Shown: piece after piece, positions 9,837-18,932 of the stretch
How the letters are laid out: every line of letters starts with the position of its first letter
How positions within the stretch are numbered: position 1 is the first letter of the stretch
Source: Bin87 sp965219925
Lineage (GTDB): Bacteria; Chloroflexota; Dehalococcoidia; Lucifugimonadales; UBA3495
NCBI GenBank assembly: GCA_965219925.1
Contig: OZ244795.1
Location: 4,092,001-4,156,000, forward strand
Length of the DNA stretch: 64,000 nucleotides
Direction: 5' to 3'
The notes under the pieces: generated by a model
What the model was told of the DNA's origin: nothing
What the model saw: the letters and a program-made list of their open reading frames with translations, nothing else
Databases searched by the model: none
Position numbers and translations under genes: made by a program

Positions 9837-10346
9837 ATGAATACTCTGGATAGCGCCCGGATCGAAGCGAGGGTTCGGGAGGCGCTGGCGGTTTTATCCA
9901 TTGTGGATTGGGAGTGGATTCCCATCGACCCGCAGTTTGGCGACACCGCCGATTTCTGCGCCGAATACGGGTTCGATCTCCCGCACTGCGCAAATACCAT
10001 CGTGGTGGGCAGCAGACGGGGCACAGCCTCTTACGCGGCATGCCTGGTCAGGGGCTGCGACCGCCTGGATGTGAACCGAACCGTGCGACAATTGATGGGT
10101 GTTTCCCGGGCGTCGTTCGCGTCTGCGGAAGACACGCGTGAACTGACCGGTATGGAGATTGGCGGGGTTACGGCGCTGGCGCTGCCGGCCGATTTGCCCA
10201 TCTATGCCGACCAGCGGCTGCTGGAGATGGATTACGTGATACTCGGCGCGGGCAGCCGCTCGGGGAAGTTGAAAATGCCGCCGGCCGAGTTGTCCAAACT
10301 GCCCAACCTGCAGTTCGTCGACGGGCTGTCGATGGCGTCGGAATGA
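9837..10346 (+). CDS. YbaK/EbsC-type aminoacyl-tRNA deacylase family protein
   Basis: The 169-residue protein matches the YbaK/ProX fold: NTIVVGSRRGTASYAACLV, then LMGVSRASFASAEDT, the glycine-rich MEIGGVTALALP and the closing VILGAGSRSGKLKMPP. Family members hydrolyse mis-charged tRNA, classically Cys- or Ala-tRNA(Pro). It lies about 1.7 kb from proS, the synthetase whose errors such enzymes correct, which supports a trans-editing role as an inference. It is probably co-transcribed with the upstream hydratase. Confidence 0.82.
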   Translation: MNTLDSARIEARVREALAVLSIVDWEWIPIDPQFGDTADFCAEYGFDLPHCANTIVVGSRRGTASYAACLVRGCDRLDVNRTVRQLMGVSRASFASAEDTRELTGMEIGGVTALALPADLPIYADQRLLEMDYVILGAGSRSGKLKMPPAELSKLPNLQFVDGLSMASE

Positions 10347-10427
10347 TGCGATGATCGCCGGGTGCGGCGCGTAATCCGTACCAACACTACCCCGTTGGTA
10401 CGCGCTTCAAGCGGGTGAAGGCCGTTT

Positions 10428-10479
10428 TATAATCCCCGGCAAACGGGCGGCGGCAAACGGGCGGCAAACCCGCTATAAT
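10428..10479 (+). promoter_or_regulatory. Two candidate -10 boxes and a short direct repeat upstream of the DUF3467-like gene
   Basis: TATAAT occurs at 10428-10433 and again at 10474-10479. Between them is a direct repeat of GGCAAACGGGCGGC. Either box could serve the gene starting at 10529. Confidence 0.4.
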
Positions 10480-10528
10480 GACGACCACCCGCGCCAATGC
10501 ACTTGCAGGCCGCCCAGCCGGAGGAATC

Positions 10529-10933
10529 ATGCCCATCATACAGCGCCCCTACGTTCCACCTGAAGACAAACCGCCCCAGGAGGACGCATTCCTGAATCCC
10601 GGCGATGTTACGCCGCTGCAGATCAACACCGGCACGGCCGCTGCTGCTGCTCCGGCAGAAGCCGCCGGGACACTCGACGCGGTTACCTTCTACAGCGACT
10701 CGTTCCACATCTTCAGCAGCCTGTATTCGGCGGTGCTGTTTTTCGGCGAACAGCTGGAGGAACGTGAGCCCATCCTGAGGACCCGCATCAAGGTGAGCCC
10801 GCAGATGCTGAAGGCGATCGCCGTGCTTGCCAGCAAGCATGTGAAGGATTATGAGGCGGCCGTCGGGCCGATTACCCTGCCGGAACAGGTGTATGCCGCC
10901 TGGGAAATCGACCTGGAAAATCACGACCACTAG
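10529..10933 (+). CDS. Small DUF3467-like protein
   Basis: The ATG at 10529 is preceded by a good GGAGG, so it is preferred to the ATG at 10478. The 134 residues start with a Pro-rich segment and an Ala-rich stretch. They continue with YSDSFHIFSSLYSAVLFFG and TRIKVSPQMLKAIAVLASKH, which resemble the DUF3467 pattern (beta strand pair, then SPxxAKxL helix). Function unknown; family members are small cytoplasmic proteins. The stop codon TAG is the first three bases of an inserted MITE-like element, so the native C-terminus may have been different. Confidence 0.6.
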   Translation: MPIIQRPYVPPEDKPPQEDAFLNPGDVTPLQINTGTAAAAAPAEAAGTLDAVTFYSDSFHIFSSLYSAVLFFGEQLEEREPILRTRIKVSPQMLKAIAVLASKHVKDYEAAVGPITLPEQVYAAWEIDLENHDH

Positions 10934-11082
10934 TATTACAACGACGCTTCCTCAATTTGGTCAGGCATTGGCCGGAAATCGCTTCGCGGAAGGCAAGGCC
11001 ACCAACCTGTCAAGCACGTGGGCAGGTCGCCATGAAGAAGTCCTCAAGGTCCTTTTCTTGTGAACCGTCGTTGTAATACTAG
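10930..11082. mobile_element. MITE-like element with 17-bp perfect inverted ends
   Basis: CTAGTATTACAACGACG at 10930-10946 is the exact reverse complement of the bases at 11066-11082. The 120 bases between have no convincing reading frame. The element abuts the preceding gene and supplies its stop codon. No second copy is seen in this window. Confidence 0.65.
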
Positions 11083-11269
11083 AGCCTGTTGACAATTAGC
11101 AAACCAACCTGTCACTCCTGCGAAAGAACGTCACCCCGTACTTGATACGGGGCAGGAGTCCAGAGCGCGTATGCTGAAAGAATCAGAATCGTGATTAACG
11201 ACTTCGGCCACTGGATTCCCGCTTGCGCGGGAATGACAGTACTTGTCAACACACCCTACATCCTAGGAC

Positions 11270-11435
11270 AGGGCCTTTCGGTTTTCCTCATGTCATTGCG
11301 AGCGCAGCGTGGCAATCTTGTCGCCGCAGCAATGGTGATTTGCCGACGTGTGTTCAACCTCAACGAGATTGCCACGTGGTTCGACAGGCTCACCATGAGC
11401 GGCTGCGCTCCTCGCAATGACAACCGAATGACCCT
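11270..11435. repeat. Repeat B, complete copy with AGGGCCTTTCGG ends
   Basis: Begins AGGGCCTTTCGGTTTTCCTC, then TGTCATTGCGAGC. It ends CGCAATGACAACCGAATGACCCT in pieces that pair with the start. The core holds GGTTCGACAGGCTCACC. Near-identical full copies are at 30532-30697 and 50231-50407. Just upstream (11130-11240) are a CCCCGTACTTGATACGGGG hairpin and a GCTTGCGCGGGAATGACAG fragment, both also repeats. Confidence 0.85.
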
Positions 11436-11462
11436 ACACCCTAGTACGCGCTGGAGCTTGCC

Positions 11463-12005
11463 ATGACGACTCCCGAAAATTCTGGCGACGATACCGGTCG
11501 CCGGCACGACCTTCGCCCGGCGGATGATCCCGGAGGCGACGGCAGGCCGCTGGCAGAGGATCTGGCGCTGCCGGTCATAGTCGAACCGAACGCCAGCACC
11601 TCGGAATTGGGTGAGGATTGGAACTGGAAAAATACCTCTGCCAGCCAGCCCAACGCGGCTGTTTTCCACATCAACCACAGCGATGTAACCCGGTCGTTCG
11701 CCGACGTGCTGACGTCCGAAGACAGCCCACCCGAGGCGCTGTTTGTCGTCTCCCGCGAGATTCCCATTGTCATCATCGACAGCCTGGACAAATACTGGGC
11801 CGGGGAATCACGGCAGACGTTGCCCCTGAACGGGTTGCGGGTTCCGGTGGAAGGCGACACCGTGGCCGAGGCGAAATCCAAGTTGGCCGGCGACCTTTCG
11901 GCGCAGATACGGCTGCTGCTGCTGCTCACCGCCGGCGGCACCGAGCTGGCGCCGCAGCTGAAGGCCAACATGGTGATGCTGGGTCAGTTCCTGTCGCCGC
12001 GCTAA
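11463..12005 (+). CDS. Unknown protein, 180 residues
   Basis: I do not recognise the family. The N-terminal 60 residues are charged and probably disordered. The rest contains FVVSREIPIVIIDSLDKYW, VPVEGDTVAEAKSKLAGDL and a hydrophobic helix RLLLLLTAGG, a composition compatible with a small alpha/beta cytoplasmic protein. It converges tail-to-tail with proS with a 4-nt overlap. Codon use is like its neighbours, which supports a real gene. Confidence 0.55.
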   Translation: MTTPENSGDDTGRRHDLRPADDPGGDGRPLAEDLALPVIVEPNASTSELGEDWNWKNTSASQPNAAVFHINHSDVTRSFADVLTSEDSPPEALFVVSREIPIVIIDSLDKYWAGESRQTLPLNGLRVPVEGDTVAEAKSKLAGDLSAQIRLLLLLTAGGTELAPQLKANMVMLGQFLSPR

Positions 12006-13705
12006 CCCTCCGGCGGCAGATTTCGCACCGTATCCACCACCGAATCCAGGGCGACCATCTGGGCTTCAGATTCGGTGCGGCGGCGCACTTCCACCATCCC
12101 CTGGCGCAGGTTGCGCGGGCTGACGACGAGGCGCACGGGCAGACCGATGAGGTCGGCGTCGTTGAACTTTACGCCGGCTGCCGCATCCTCCCGATCGTCA
12201 AACAGGGTCTCCACGCCAGCGGCCCAGAGCCGGTCGTACAGTTCGGTGGCGGCGGCGGCCACTGATTCGTCTGACATGTTCAGGCCCACCAGATAAGCCT
12301 GGTATGGGGCGATGGGGGCCGGGAATATGATGCCGTTTTCATCGTGGTTTTGCTCGATGGCAGCGGCCAGCACCCGGCTGACACCGATGCCGTAGCACCC
12401 CATAACGATGGGCTGATGCTGACCATCCTGGTCAAGGTAGTTGGCGCCGAGAGCCTCGCTGAAGAAGGTGCCCAGCTTGAAGATGTGGCCGACCTCTACG
12501 CCGCGGGTGGCCTGCAACTCGGATCCGCAGACGGTGCAAAGATGGCCGGGTTGGGCGAGGGCGATGTCGGTGAGCAGGTCGGTTTCAAAGTCCCGTGGGT
12601 GGTTGGCGTTGCGGTAGTGGGTGTCGGGCCGGTTGGCGCCGACCACGAAGTTGCCGCCGTTGTGGATGGACGGGTCGGCGATGCGGCGGATGTTGGTGAT
12701 GCCGATGGCCGAAGCCGAACCGGCCACCAGACCCGCCGCCGCCACTTCATCATCGTCGGCGAGGCGCAGGTCGTTGCAGTGCAGGGCGTTCTTGAGCTTG
12801 ACTTCGTTGACCTCCAGGTCACCGCGAATCGTTACGAACACTACCTCGTCATCGGCGCAGTAGAACACGGCTTTGAGGGTTTGGGATTCGGGCACACCCA
12901 AAAACTCGGCCAGGCCGGCAATGGTCTTGATGCCGGGGGTGCTGACGGGTTCCAGGGGCAGCGGGTCGGGAATGTCCTGGGTAGGATAGACGCCGGCGGC
13001 CTTCTCGGCGTTGGCGGTGTAGCCGCAGCCGGGGCAGGTGATGACGGTATCCTCGCCGGTGTGGGTGGGCAGCAGGAACTCGTGGGAGTCCTTGCCGCCG
13101 ATGGCGCCGCTGTCGGCTTCGGCCATCAGCACCGGCACGCTGCAGCGGCGGAACACGTTGCGGTAAGCCTGGGCCATGGCCTGGTACGACACATCCAGCG
13201 CATCCTCGTCGGTGTCGAAGGAGTAGGCGTCCTTCATGGTGAACTCGCGGACCCGCACCAGGCCGGCGCGGGGACGGGGTTCGTCGCGGAACTTGGTCTG
13301 CATCTGGTACAGGATGACGGGCAGATCGCGGTAGCTCTGCACGTTGCTCTTGACCACGTTGGTGATAACTTCCTCGTGGGTGGGCGCGATGACCATGGGC
13401 CGACCACGGCGGTCTTCCAGGGAAAACAGGTTGTCGCCAAAGGCGGCGGCGCGATTGGTCTGCTCCCACAATTCCCGGGGTTGCAGGGCAGGCAGGCGCA
13501 GTTCCTGGCTGCCGGCGGCGTCCATCTCCTCGCGGACGATCTGCTCGATTTTGAGCAGCGATCGCCAAGCCAGGGGGAGGTAGGCATAGACGCCGGCGGC
13601 GACCTGCTGGATCAGGCCGGCGCGCAGCATGAGGCGATGACTGGCGGTTTCGGCCTCGGGGGGGTCGTCGCGCAGGGTGCGGGTAACCAGTTTAGAGATA
13701 CGCAT
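12002..13705 (-). CDS. proS: Prolyl-tRNA synthetase
   Basis: This class II aminoacyl-tRNA synthetase charges tRNA(Pro). The 567 residues match the bacterial ProS type: N-terminal SHRLMLRAGLIQQVAAGVY, motif 2 region TKFRDEPRPRAGLVRVREF, an editing insertion (about residues 225-390) and motif 3 GCYGIGVSRVLAAAIEQNHD, then the anticodon-binding domain ending near the C-terminus. The short spacing to the downstream-oriented PIN/RHH pair suggests only proximity. Confidence 0.96.
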   Translation of the reverse strand: MRISKLVTRTLRDDPPEAETASHRLMLRAGLIQQVAAGVYAYLPLAWRSLLKIEQIVREEMDAAGSQELRLPALQPRELWEQTNRAAAFGDNLFSLEDRRGRPMVIAPTHEEVITNVVKSNVQSYRDLPVILYQMQTKFRDEPRPRAGLVRVREFTMKDAYSFDTDEDALDVSYQAMAQAYRNVFRRCSVPVLMAEADSGAIGGKDSHEFLLPTHTGEDTVITCPGCGYTANAEKAAGVYPTQDIPDPLPLEPVSTPGIKTIAGLAEFLGVPESQTLKAVFYCADDEVVFVTIRGDLEVNEVKLKNALHCNDLRLADDDEVAAAGLVAGSASAIGITNIRRIADPSIHNGGNFVVGANRPDTHYRNANHPRDFETDLLTDIALAQPGHLCTVCGSELQATRGVEVGHIFKLGTFFSEALGANYLDQDGQHQPIVMGCYGIGVSRVLAAAIEQNHDENGIIFPAPIAPYQAYLVGLNMSDESVAAAATELYDRLWAAGVETLFDDREDAAAGVKFNDADLIGLPVRLVVSPRNLRQGMVEVRRRTESEAQMVALDSVVDTVRNLPPEG

Positions 13706-13707
13706 AT

Positions 13708-14142
13708 TTATGTAGTCGCTTCCGTTGGCCAGGGGTTGACGACGTCGATGCCGCTGTCAAGGAAATCGTTGCTGTTTCGGGTGGCTACTGCCATGCCCTG
13801 TGATAGCGCAATCGCCGCGATTTGAGCGTCGGGGTGCTCGATAGGCCGCCCGATTGCGCGTCGGCTAGATCGTATTTCAGCGTAGGCTTGGGCGGCGGCG
13901 CTGTCAAAGGGCAGGATGCGATTTTCAAAATACAGGCGGAGAAGGAAATCGGTTCGCAGAAACAGACTATTGCGCCTCCGTCCATACGGCATAATGGCAA
14001 GGCCATAACGCATTTCCGCTTCGGTTACAGCGGTAGTGAACATCTCTTGAATGGCCTGCTCATGCCACCAAACTAGGACCGTCGGATTCGGGTGCGGGCT
14101 AGTTATCTCCGACGCTACATTGGTATCAACTATTATCGCCAT
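13708..14142 (-). CDS. PIN-domain toxin (VapC/FitB type)
   Basis: This is a 144-residue PIN ribonuclease. The ATG at 14142 is preferred because it starts at the domain's first strand (MAIIVDTNVASE). Acidic active-site residues are visible: Asp in VDTN, Glu in TEAEMRYG, Asp in HPDAQIAA and the final pair in NSNDF. Such toxins cleave RNA and are held inactive by the adjacent antitoxin. It overlaps the antitoxin gene by 17 nt. Confidence 0.88.
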   Translation of the reverse strand: MAIIVDTNVASEITSPHPNPTVLVWWHEQAIQEMFTTAVTEAEMRYGLAIMPYGRRRNSLFLRTDFLLRLYFENRILPFDSAAAQAYAEIRSSRRAIGRPIEHPDAQIAAIALSQGMAVATRNSNDFLDSGIDVVNPWPTEATT

Positions 14143-14407
14143 CGTCTTCGTCAAGCCAATAATACCGGACCACCGGGTCAGGGTTTTCGCTTCTGGGCCG
14201 TACTTCCACCCCAAAACCGAGGTCTTTGAACAGCTCGTGGATCGCGGCGGCGTGGTTCTTGGGCTGTGGCAGCGCCCCCGGCTTGTCCAGTGCAAGGCGC
14301 AAAACGTTCAACGCCTCCTCTTCAATGGAGCATCCGTTGCCGACGGCCCGGGCGCGCAGGCGCACCGCCGTTTCCTCATCCAGGTCGTCCAAGTTTAGGT
14401 AGGCCAC
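14126..14407 (-). CDS. Ribbon-helix-helix antitoxin (FitA type)
   Basis: The 93-residue protein begins MAYLNLDDLDEETAVRLRAR and continues with CSIEEEALNVLRLAL, the pattern of FitA-like ribbon-helix-helix antitoxins. The acidic C-terminal tail (LDEDDGDNS) would wrap the toxin. It precedes the PIN gene in the usual antitoxin-first order and probably autoregulates the operon. Confidence 0.82.
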   Translation of the reverse strand: MAYLNLDDLDEETAVRLRARAVGNGCSIEEEALNVLRLALDKPGALPQPKNHAAAIHELFKDLGFGVEVRPRSENPDPVVRYYWLDEDDGDNS

Positions 14408-14460
14408 CGTGCCGCCTCCGTCCGCAACATTGGACTATTTTAGCACGATTGGAGGTGCGG

Positions 14461-14715
14461 TCATTTGGGGTGGCGTACCCGCCAATCGGCCAGGCGTTCC
14501 ATCGCAGTGTTGATGTCGCTCTGCTGGTCCGGCTTATCGCCACCGTGCAAGATGAGGATGGACGACGGGGATACTCGAGCGTAGTAAATCCGCAGACCGG
14601 AGTCCAGCCGACGCTCGAACAGGCCTGCGGCATGCAGCGATTTGCTGTCGCTAAAATTGCCTTTTCGCATCTGGGTTATGGCATCCCGAACGCGCCGTTG
14701 CCCACCCCGGTCTAG
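14461..14715 (-). pseudogene. 3' fragment of the broken TPR-toxin gene (HigB/RelE-type toxin domain)
   Basis: The fragment encodes DRGGQRRVRDAITQMRKGNF, then GLFERRLDSGLRIYYARV and ILILHGGDKPDQQSDI, the core and C-terminus of a HigB/TIGR02683-type RelE-superfamily toxin. It compares closely with the intact toxin at 20739-21041 (GIFERRL, GIRLYFCR, GGDKASQQ). The N-terminal strand of the fold is missing here and lies on the other side of the IS5 element at 15557 upward. It stops with TGA at 14461-14463. Confidence 0.85.
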
Positions 14716-15556
14716 GGGGTGTCGTCAAAAGAGTTTGCTCCAGATCATCACTGCCCGGAGCTGGCAGATGGCCAAATACGACGCCGTTCTCTTGGCATAG
14801 CGGGTCGCCACCCCGCGCCACTGCTTGAATTCCAGGAATCCGTTCTCCACTAGGTGCCGCAGCTTGTACAGCGCCCGGTCATAGTCCCGCTTTTCTCTCC
14901 GGTTGCTTTTGGGCGGTATCACCGGGTCCATTCCCAATTCCCGGACGGTGGCTATGATTTCATTGGTGTCATAGGCTTTGTCCGCCAGCAGGCACTCCGC
15001 TGCTATGCCCTCAATCAGAGGCAAAGCCTGGGAGCAGTCGGCAAACGTACCCTCGGTCACCGCCAGCCTTACCGGCATTCCGTGGGAATCCACCGCCAGG
15101 TGCAGCTTGCTGTTCAGCCCCCTTTTGTGCGGGCAATGGACTGATTTCCGCCCCGGGCGCCGGCGCTGTGGGGATGGGCCTTGATATAGCTGGCGTCTAT
15201 CATCAGCCACTCGAAATCAGGGTCATCAATCACCGCCTCCAACAGTCCGGCCCACACGCCCCGGTCCCGCCAGCGGCAGAAGCGGCGGTGGGTGTTCTTC
15301 CAATCTCCGTAGTCCGGGGGCAAATCTCGCCAAGGAGCGCCGGTGCGCAGTATCCAGCACACGGCGTCGATAAACCGCCGGTTGTCCTGGGCCGGTCGGC
15401 CCCTCTTGCCCTCTCCCCCGGCCAAATGCGGCCTCAACCGCTCCCAAACCTCATCGGTCATATCGTGGCGCCGGTGCGCTACCGTCATACCCCCACCTTC
15501 CACACTCTCCCCATTTCCAGCAATCTACCACCCTACCGCCATTTTGACGACACCCC
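14716..15556. mobile_element. IS5-family insertion sequence, copy 1
   Basis: The 841-bp element has perfect terminal inverted repeats GGGGTGTCGTCAAAA / TTTTGACGACACCCC and is flanked by CTAG duplications at 14712-14715 and 15557-15560. A second, nearly identical copy lies at 31919-32784. It interrupts the TPR-toxin gene exactly within the toxin domain. Confidence 0.93.
14725..15503 (-). CDS. IS5-family transposase, two overlapping frames
   Basis: This DDE transposase is split over two frames. The first frame (15503-15114) gives the DUF4096-like N-terminus TDEVWERLRPHL, LRTGAPWRDLPPDYGDW and first catalytic Asp in LMIDASYIKAH. The second (to 14725) gives LNSKLHLAVDSHGMP, LLADKAYDTNEI with the second Asp, and VENGFLEFKQWRG with the Glu. 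The frames join at an A4G5 tract near 15125 by a -1 shift, as in frameshifting IS5 (IS427-like) elements. Likely still active. Confidence 0.88.
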
Positions 15557-17419
15557 CTAGTGTGATGAGCCAGTCGGTGTACGGTTCGTGCCCTTGCGCG
15601 TCACTGTAATAGATGACTTGAACGTCATCCGAATAGACCGGGGAGGCTGCGCTTATTTGCACCTTACGGTCAAGTGCATGGGAAAGTTGTTCAATTTGCG
15701 CTCGTAGTTGGTAGTTTTCACCGGCTAGCTGCTCTCGTTCACTTGCCATGTTTTCATAACGGCGTTCATGCTCTTCAATTTCTTGGTCAGCCACTTCCAA
15801 TAGATAGCTATGTTCAGACTGCAAACGCTCTCTTTCTGCCGCTCGCGCTGTCGATTCTTTCACTTCGTAAAATATGCGACGTGGATCGGGTTCCAGCAAC
15901 GAATCCACACCAAGAGCGACGGCTTGATCGTAATCAGTAATAGCTCCTATATTATCCCCTAGCATGGCCTTAACATTGCCTCGGTTAGCATAAGCCAACG
16001 TAAAGTCAGGATTCAGGTCGATTGTATGGTCGTAATCGGCAATTGCTTCGTTATAGTTTCCTTGCGCAGCTTTAGCGTTACCCCGACCGAGATGCGCCTC
16101 CACATAATCAAAGTTTAATGCGATGGCGCAGTCCCAATCGTCAATTGCCCCATCATAGTCCCTTTGCATAATCTTAATAAGGGCACGGTTGTAGTAAGAC
16201 CCTGCATAATCAGGGTTCAAGGCTATGGCCCGGTCTAAATCCGCTATCGCTCCATCGTAATCTTCTTGGGCCACTTTGGCTGCACCGCGGTTGCAGTAGG
16301 CTTCCGTAAAGTCGAGGTCGAGTGCAATGGAATAGTCAAAATCCGCCATCGCTTCATCGTAGCGTCCCTGGTTCATTTTGGCAGCACCGCGGTTGCAGTA
16401 GGCTGCCGCAAAGCCTGGGGCAAGGGCGATAGCACGATTACAGTCTGCAACAGCTTCGTCATTGTTACCTAGTTTGGCTTTGGCGACGCCCCGGTCCAAA
16501 TAGGCCGATACATAGTCTGTATTCAGAGTAATCGCTTGGTCGTAATCTGAAATGGCGCCGTAATAGTCCCCTACGTGTTCTTTAGCGTTGCCCCGTTTGT
16601 AGCGTGTCCTGGCACCGTCAGGGTTAATTTCGATAGCACGGTCGTAATCAGCTACCGCGCCCTCATAATCCCCCTGGCCGACTTTGATAGCGCCTCGGGC
16701 AGCATAGATTAGCGTAGCGAGGTCTGAATTGGGCTCTAGGGTGATAGCACGGTCGTAGTCCGCAATTGCTCCCTCGTAATCGCACAAGCCATCCCTCGCG
16801 TTGCCTCGGTTGTAATAGTTTCCAGCGTCGTTGGGGTCAATTGCGATGGCGTGGTCAAAGTCAGTAATGGCCCCTTCATAATCAGCTTGCTTGCCTTTGG
16901 AAAGACCCCGGCAAACATAGGCAGCAATATATCCATGGTTCAGAGTGATAGCGTAGTCGTAATCTGCAATAGCCCCCTCATAGTCGCCTTTATCATCCTT
17001 GGCTTGGCCGCGACTGATGTAGGCCAGCTCAATGTCTGGGCATAAGGAGATGGCATAATCATAATCGGCAACGGCTCCGTCAAAATTGCCTTTACTCCTC
17101 TTAGCTAGGCCGCGGTTGATATAGGCCATCGCATCGTCAGGATTTAGGGCAATGACTCGGTTACAATCAGCAGTTGCCCCGTCATAATTGCCTTGCCTGC
17201 CTTTAGCAAGGGCTCGCAGGCCATAGGCCAGCACATCGCTAGGGTCCACGGCGATGGCACAGTCATAATCCGCGATCGCACCTTCATAATGGCCCTGCTC
17301 GAACTTGGCATTGCCAGAGTCGATGGGGTCTGATGCTCCAAGCCTGATGGCATCCAAGAACGGAAACCTCAACTCGGAGAGGACGGTTTCGCTGCGCGCG
17401 CGGTTGGGGCTGCCGCTAG
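15557..17419 (-). pseudogene. Central part of the broken TPR-toxin gene (14 TPR repeats, coiled coil, start of toxin)
   Basis: The reading frame holds 14 consecutive TPR units of about 34 residues (pattern GNAK..GDYEGAIADYDRAI.LNPD..AYYNR). These are followed by a charged coiled coil (QEIEEHERRYENMASEREQL) and then VQVIYYSDAQGHEPYTDWLI, the first strand and helix of a HigB-type toxin. The frame runs on into the IS5 (to 15525) and, at the other end, opens at a weak TTG (17372), because both true ends were cut off by insertion sequences. Codon use is more AT-rich than neighbours, suggesting horizontal origin. A truncated TPR protein could still be made. Confidence 0.88.
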
Positions 17420-18932
17420 CAGTCCGTCCGAGGAATGCTGACAGGGCCTGATGCCAACGTGGATACGGAACTGATCACGCCGTCCCTCTGATTGGATGTT
17501 GCCCCGGCAAAAACCCAGCGGTGGGGATGTGAGGTTGACGACCTTTGCCGTGAGCCGTCCCACCAAAGCGGAACAGCTTGAGCAGGTTGTGGCCAATGCA
17601 GATCAGCGACCACTCGCTCTGCACCTTCTGCAAACCCCGCAGCAGGAACTGCCGGAACCCTCGGCCCTGCTTGATCTGGCCGAAGACCGGCTCCACCGTC
17701 CCCATGCGTAACGCGTAGCGTTGCCGACCCCGCTTGGTCTGCAACTTGCGGCGCATCCGGTCTCTGGGCGAGAGATCCTTGGGGATGCGTCCGCGCGGCG
17801 CGGGCGGCGGCTTGTGGCCGTGGCGGGTCTTTTCCGGCGCGACGAACGGGTCGGTGCCCAAGGCCTGCAAATCAGCCACGGCCGGGGCCGAGTAGTAACC
17901 GGCATCGGCGGATACTTCCCTGGGCACCTTGCCGGTGTTGGCAATGGCCTCCCCGATCATCACCACCGCCTGCTGCTTGTCCGATGCCACGTTGGTGGCG
18001 CGAGTTGCCACAATCACCTGATGCTCATGGTCCACCACCGCCTGACAGTTGTACGCTTGCAGGAAGTCCTTGCCACCAGCAGCGGGCATGATGCGGGACT
18101 CCGGGTCGGTGAAGTTGCGCTGGGCCTTGTCCTCGGGCACTCCAGGATGCGCCTTGCCCTCTGTCTCGGCCTGTTCAGCAGCGGCCTGGGCCTCGGCCTC
18201 CAGCACCGCCATGGCCTCCCGGATCTTCTCCAGCCGGCCCTCCCGAAAGGCCAACTCCTCCGGCAACTCGTCTCCGCGCTGGTCCCGACCGTACCGGCGG
18301 TCTTCCTCCTCATCCACCTCCTGGGCCTGCCGCAGCAACTCATCCACCTCCCCCTGCAGCTGCCCTTCCTTCTCTTTCATCCGCTGATAACTCATCGCCT
18401 GGTGCTTCGATGCGTTGGCCCTCACCTTGGTCCCGTCCAGCACCACATGGCCCAGCTTCACCAGCCCCGCCTGACAGCACAGCATCAGCACCTGCAAGAA
18501 CAACCCCGACAACGCCTCCAGGTGATCCTTGCGAAAGTCCGAGATGGTGCGGAAGTCCGGCGTGTTGTTGGCCGCCAGCACCCGAAAGGCGATGTCCTCG
18601 TGCAGCCGCTGGGCGATGCGCCGAGAAGACGACACCCCGCTGCAGTAGCCGTAGAGCAGCACCTTCACCATCATCCGAGGATTGTAGGGCGGTCCGCCCC
18701 GCCGCTCCTGCTCGTAGCGGGCCGTGATCTCGGAGAGGTCCAACTGGTCCACGATGTCGGAGATGAAATAGGCCAGGTGGTCATCAGGCAGCCACTCCTG
18801 CAACGCCTGTGGCAGCAGCAACTGCTGGTCGGGATCATAGGGAAGGTAGGTCTTGCTCGCCAGTCGGCTCCGTTGGCTGAATGCTCATCCCATCATACTC
18901 CCAACAGCCGGCCGTGTTTCTCGGACGGGCTG
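17420..18932. mobile_element. IS1182-family insertion sequence
   Basis: The inverted ends CAGTCCGTCCGAGGAA (17420) and its imperfect complement ending at 18932 (TTTCTCGGACGGGCTG) are flanked by CTAG at 17416-17419 and 18933-18936. The element is 1513 bp and contains one transposase gene. Removing it with one CTAG restores an open frame from an ATG at 18985 into the TPR gene. Confidence 0.85.
17475..18821 (-). CDS. IS1182-family transposase
   Basis: The 448-residue DDE transposase begins in the conserved segment LLPQALQEWLPDDHLAYFISD, with LLYGYCSGVSSSRRI and VLDGTKVRANASKH (first Asp), SADAGYYSAPAVADL (second Asp) and VEPVFGQIKQGRGFRQFLLRG (Glu). A coiled-coil insertion of about 90 residues lies in the middle. 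Relatives start about 10-15 residues earlier (a YDPDQ segment is readable upstream of 18821 in the same frame), so the true start is probably a non-ATG codon upstream. Confidence 0.9.
   Translation of the reverse strand: MLLPQALQEWLPDDHLAYFISDIVDQLDLSEITARYEQERRGGPPYNPRMMVKVLLYGYCSGVSSSRRIAQRLHEDIAFRVLAANNTPDFRTISDFRKDHLEALSGLFLQVLMLCCQAGLVKLGHVVLDGTKVRANASKHQAMSYQRMKEKEGQLQGEVDELLRQAQEVDEEEDRRYGRDQRGDELPEELAFREGRLEKIREAMAVLEAEAQAAAEQAETEGKAHPGVPEDKAQRNFTDPESRIMPAAGGKDFLQAYNCQAVVDHEHQVIVATRATNVASDKQQAVVMIGEAIANTGKVPREVSADAGYYSAPAVADLQALGTDPFVAPEKTRHGHKPPPAPRGRIPKDLSPRDRMRRKLQTKRGRQRYALRMGTVEPVFGQIKQGRGFRQFLLRGLQKVQSEWSLICIGHNLLKLFRFGGTAHGKGRQPHIPTAGFLPGQHPIRGTA

Noticed and set aside
14461..14670. 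Independent 69-residue toxin gene starting at the internal ATG
   Set aside because: It lacks the first strand and helix of the fold, and the missing part is found in frame beyond the IS, so it is a gene fragment.
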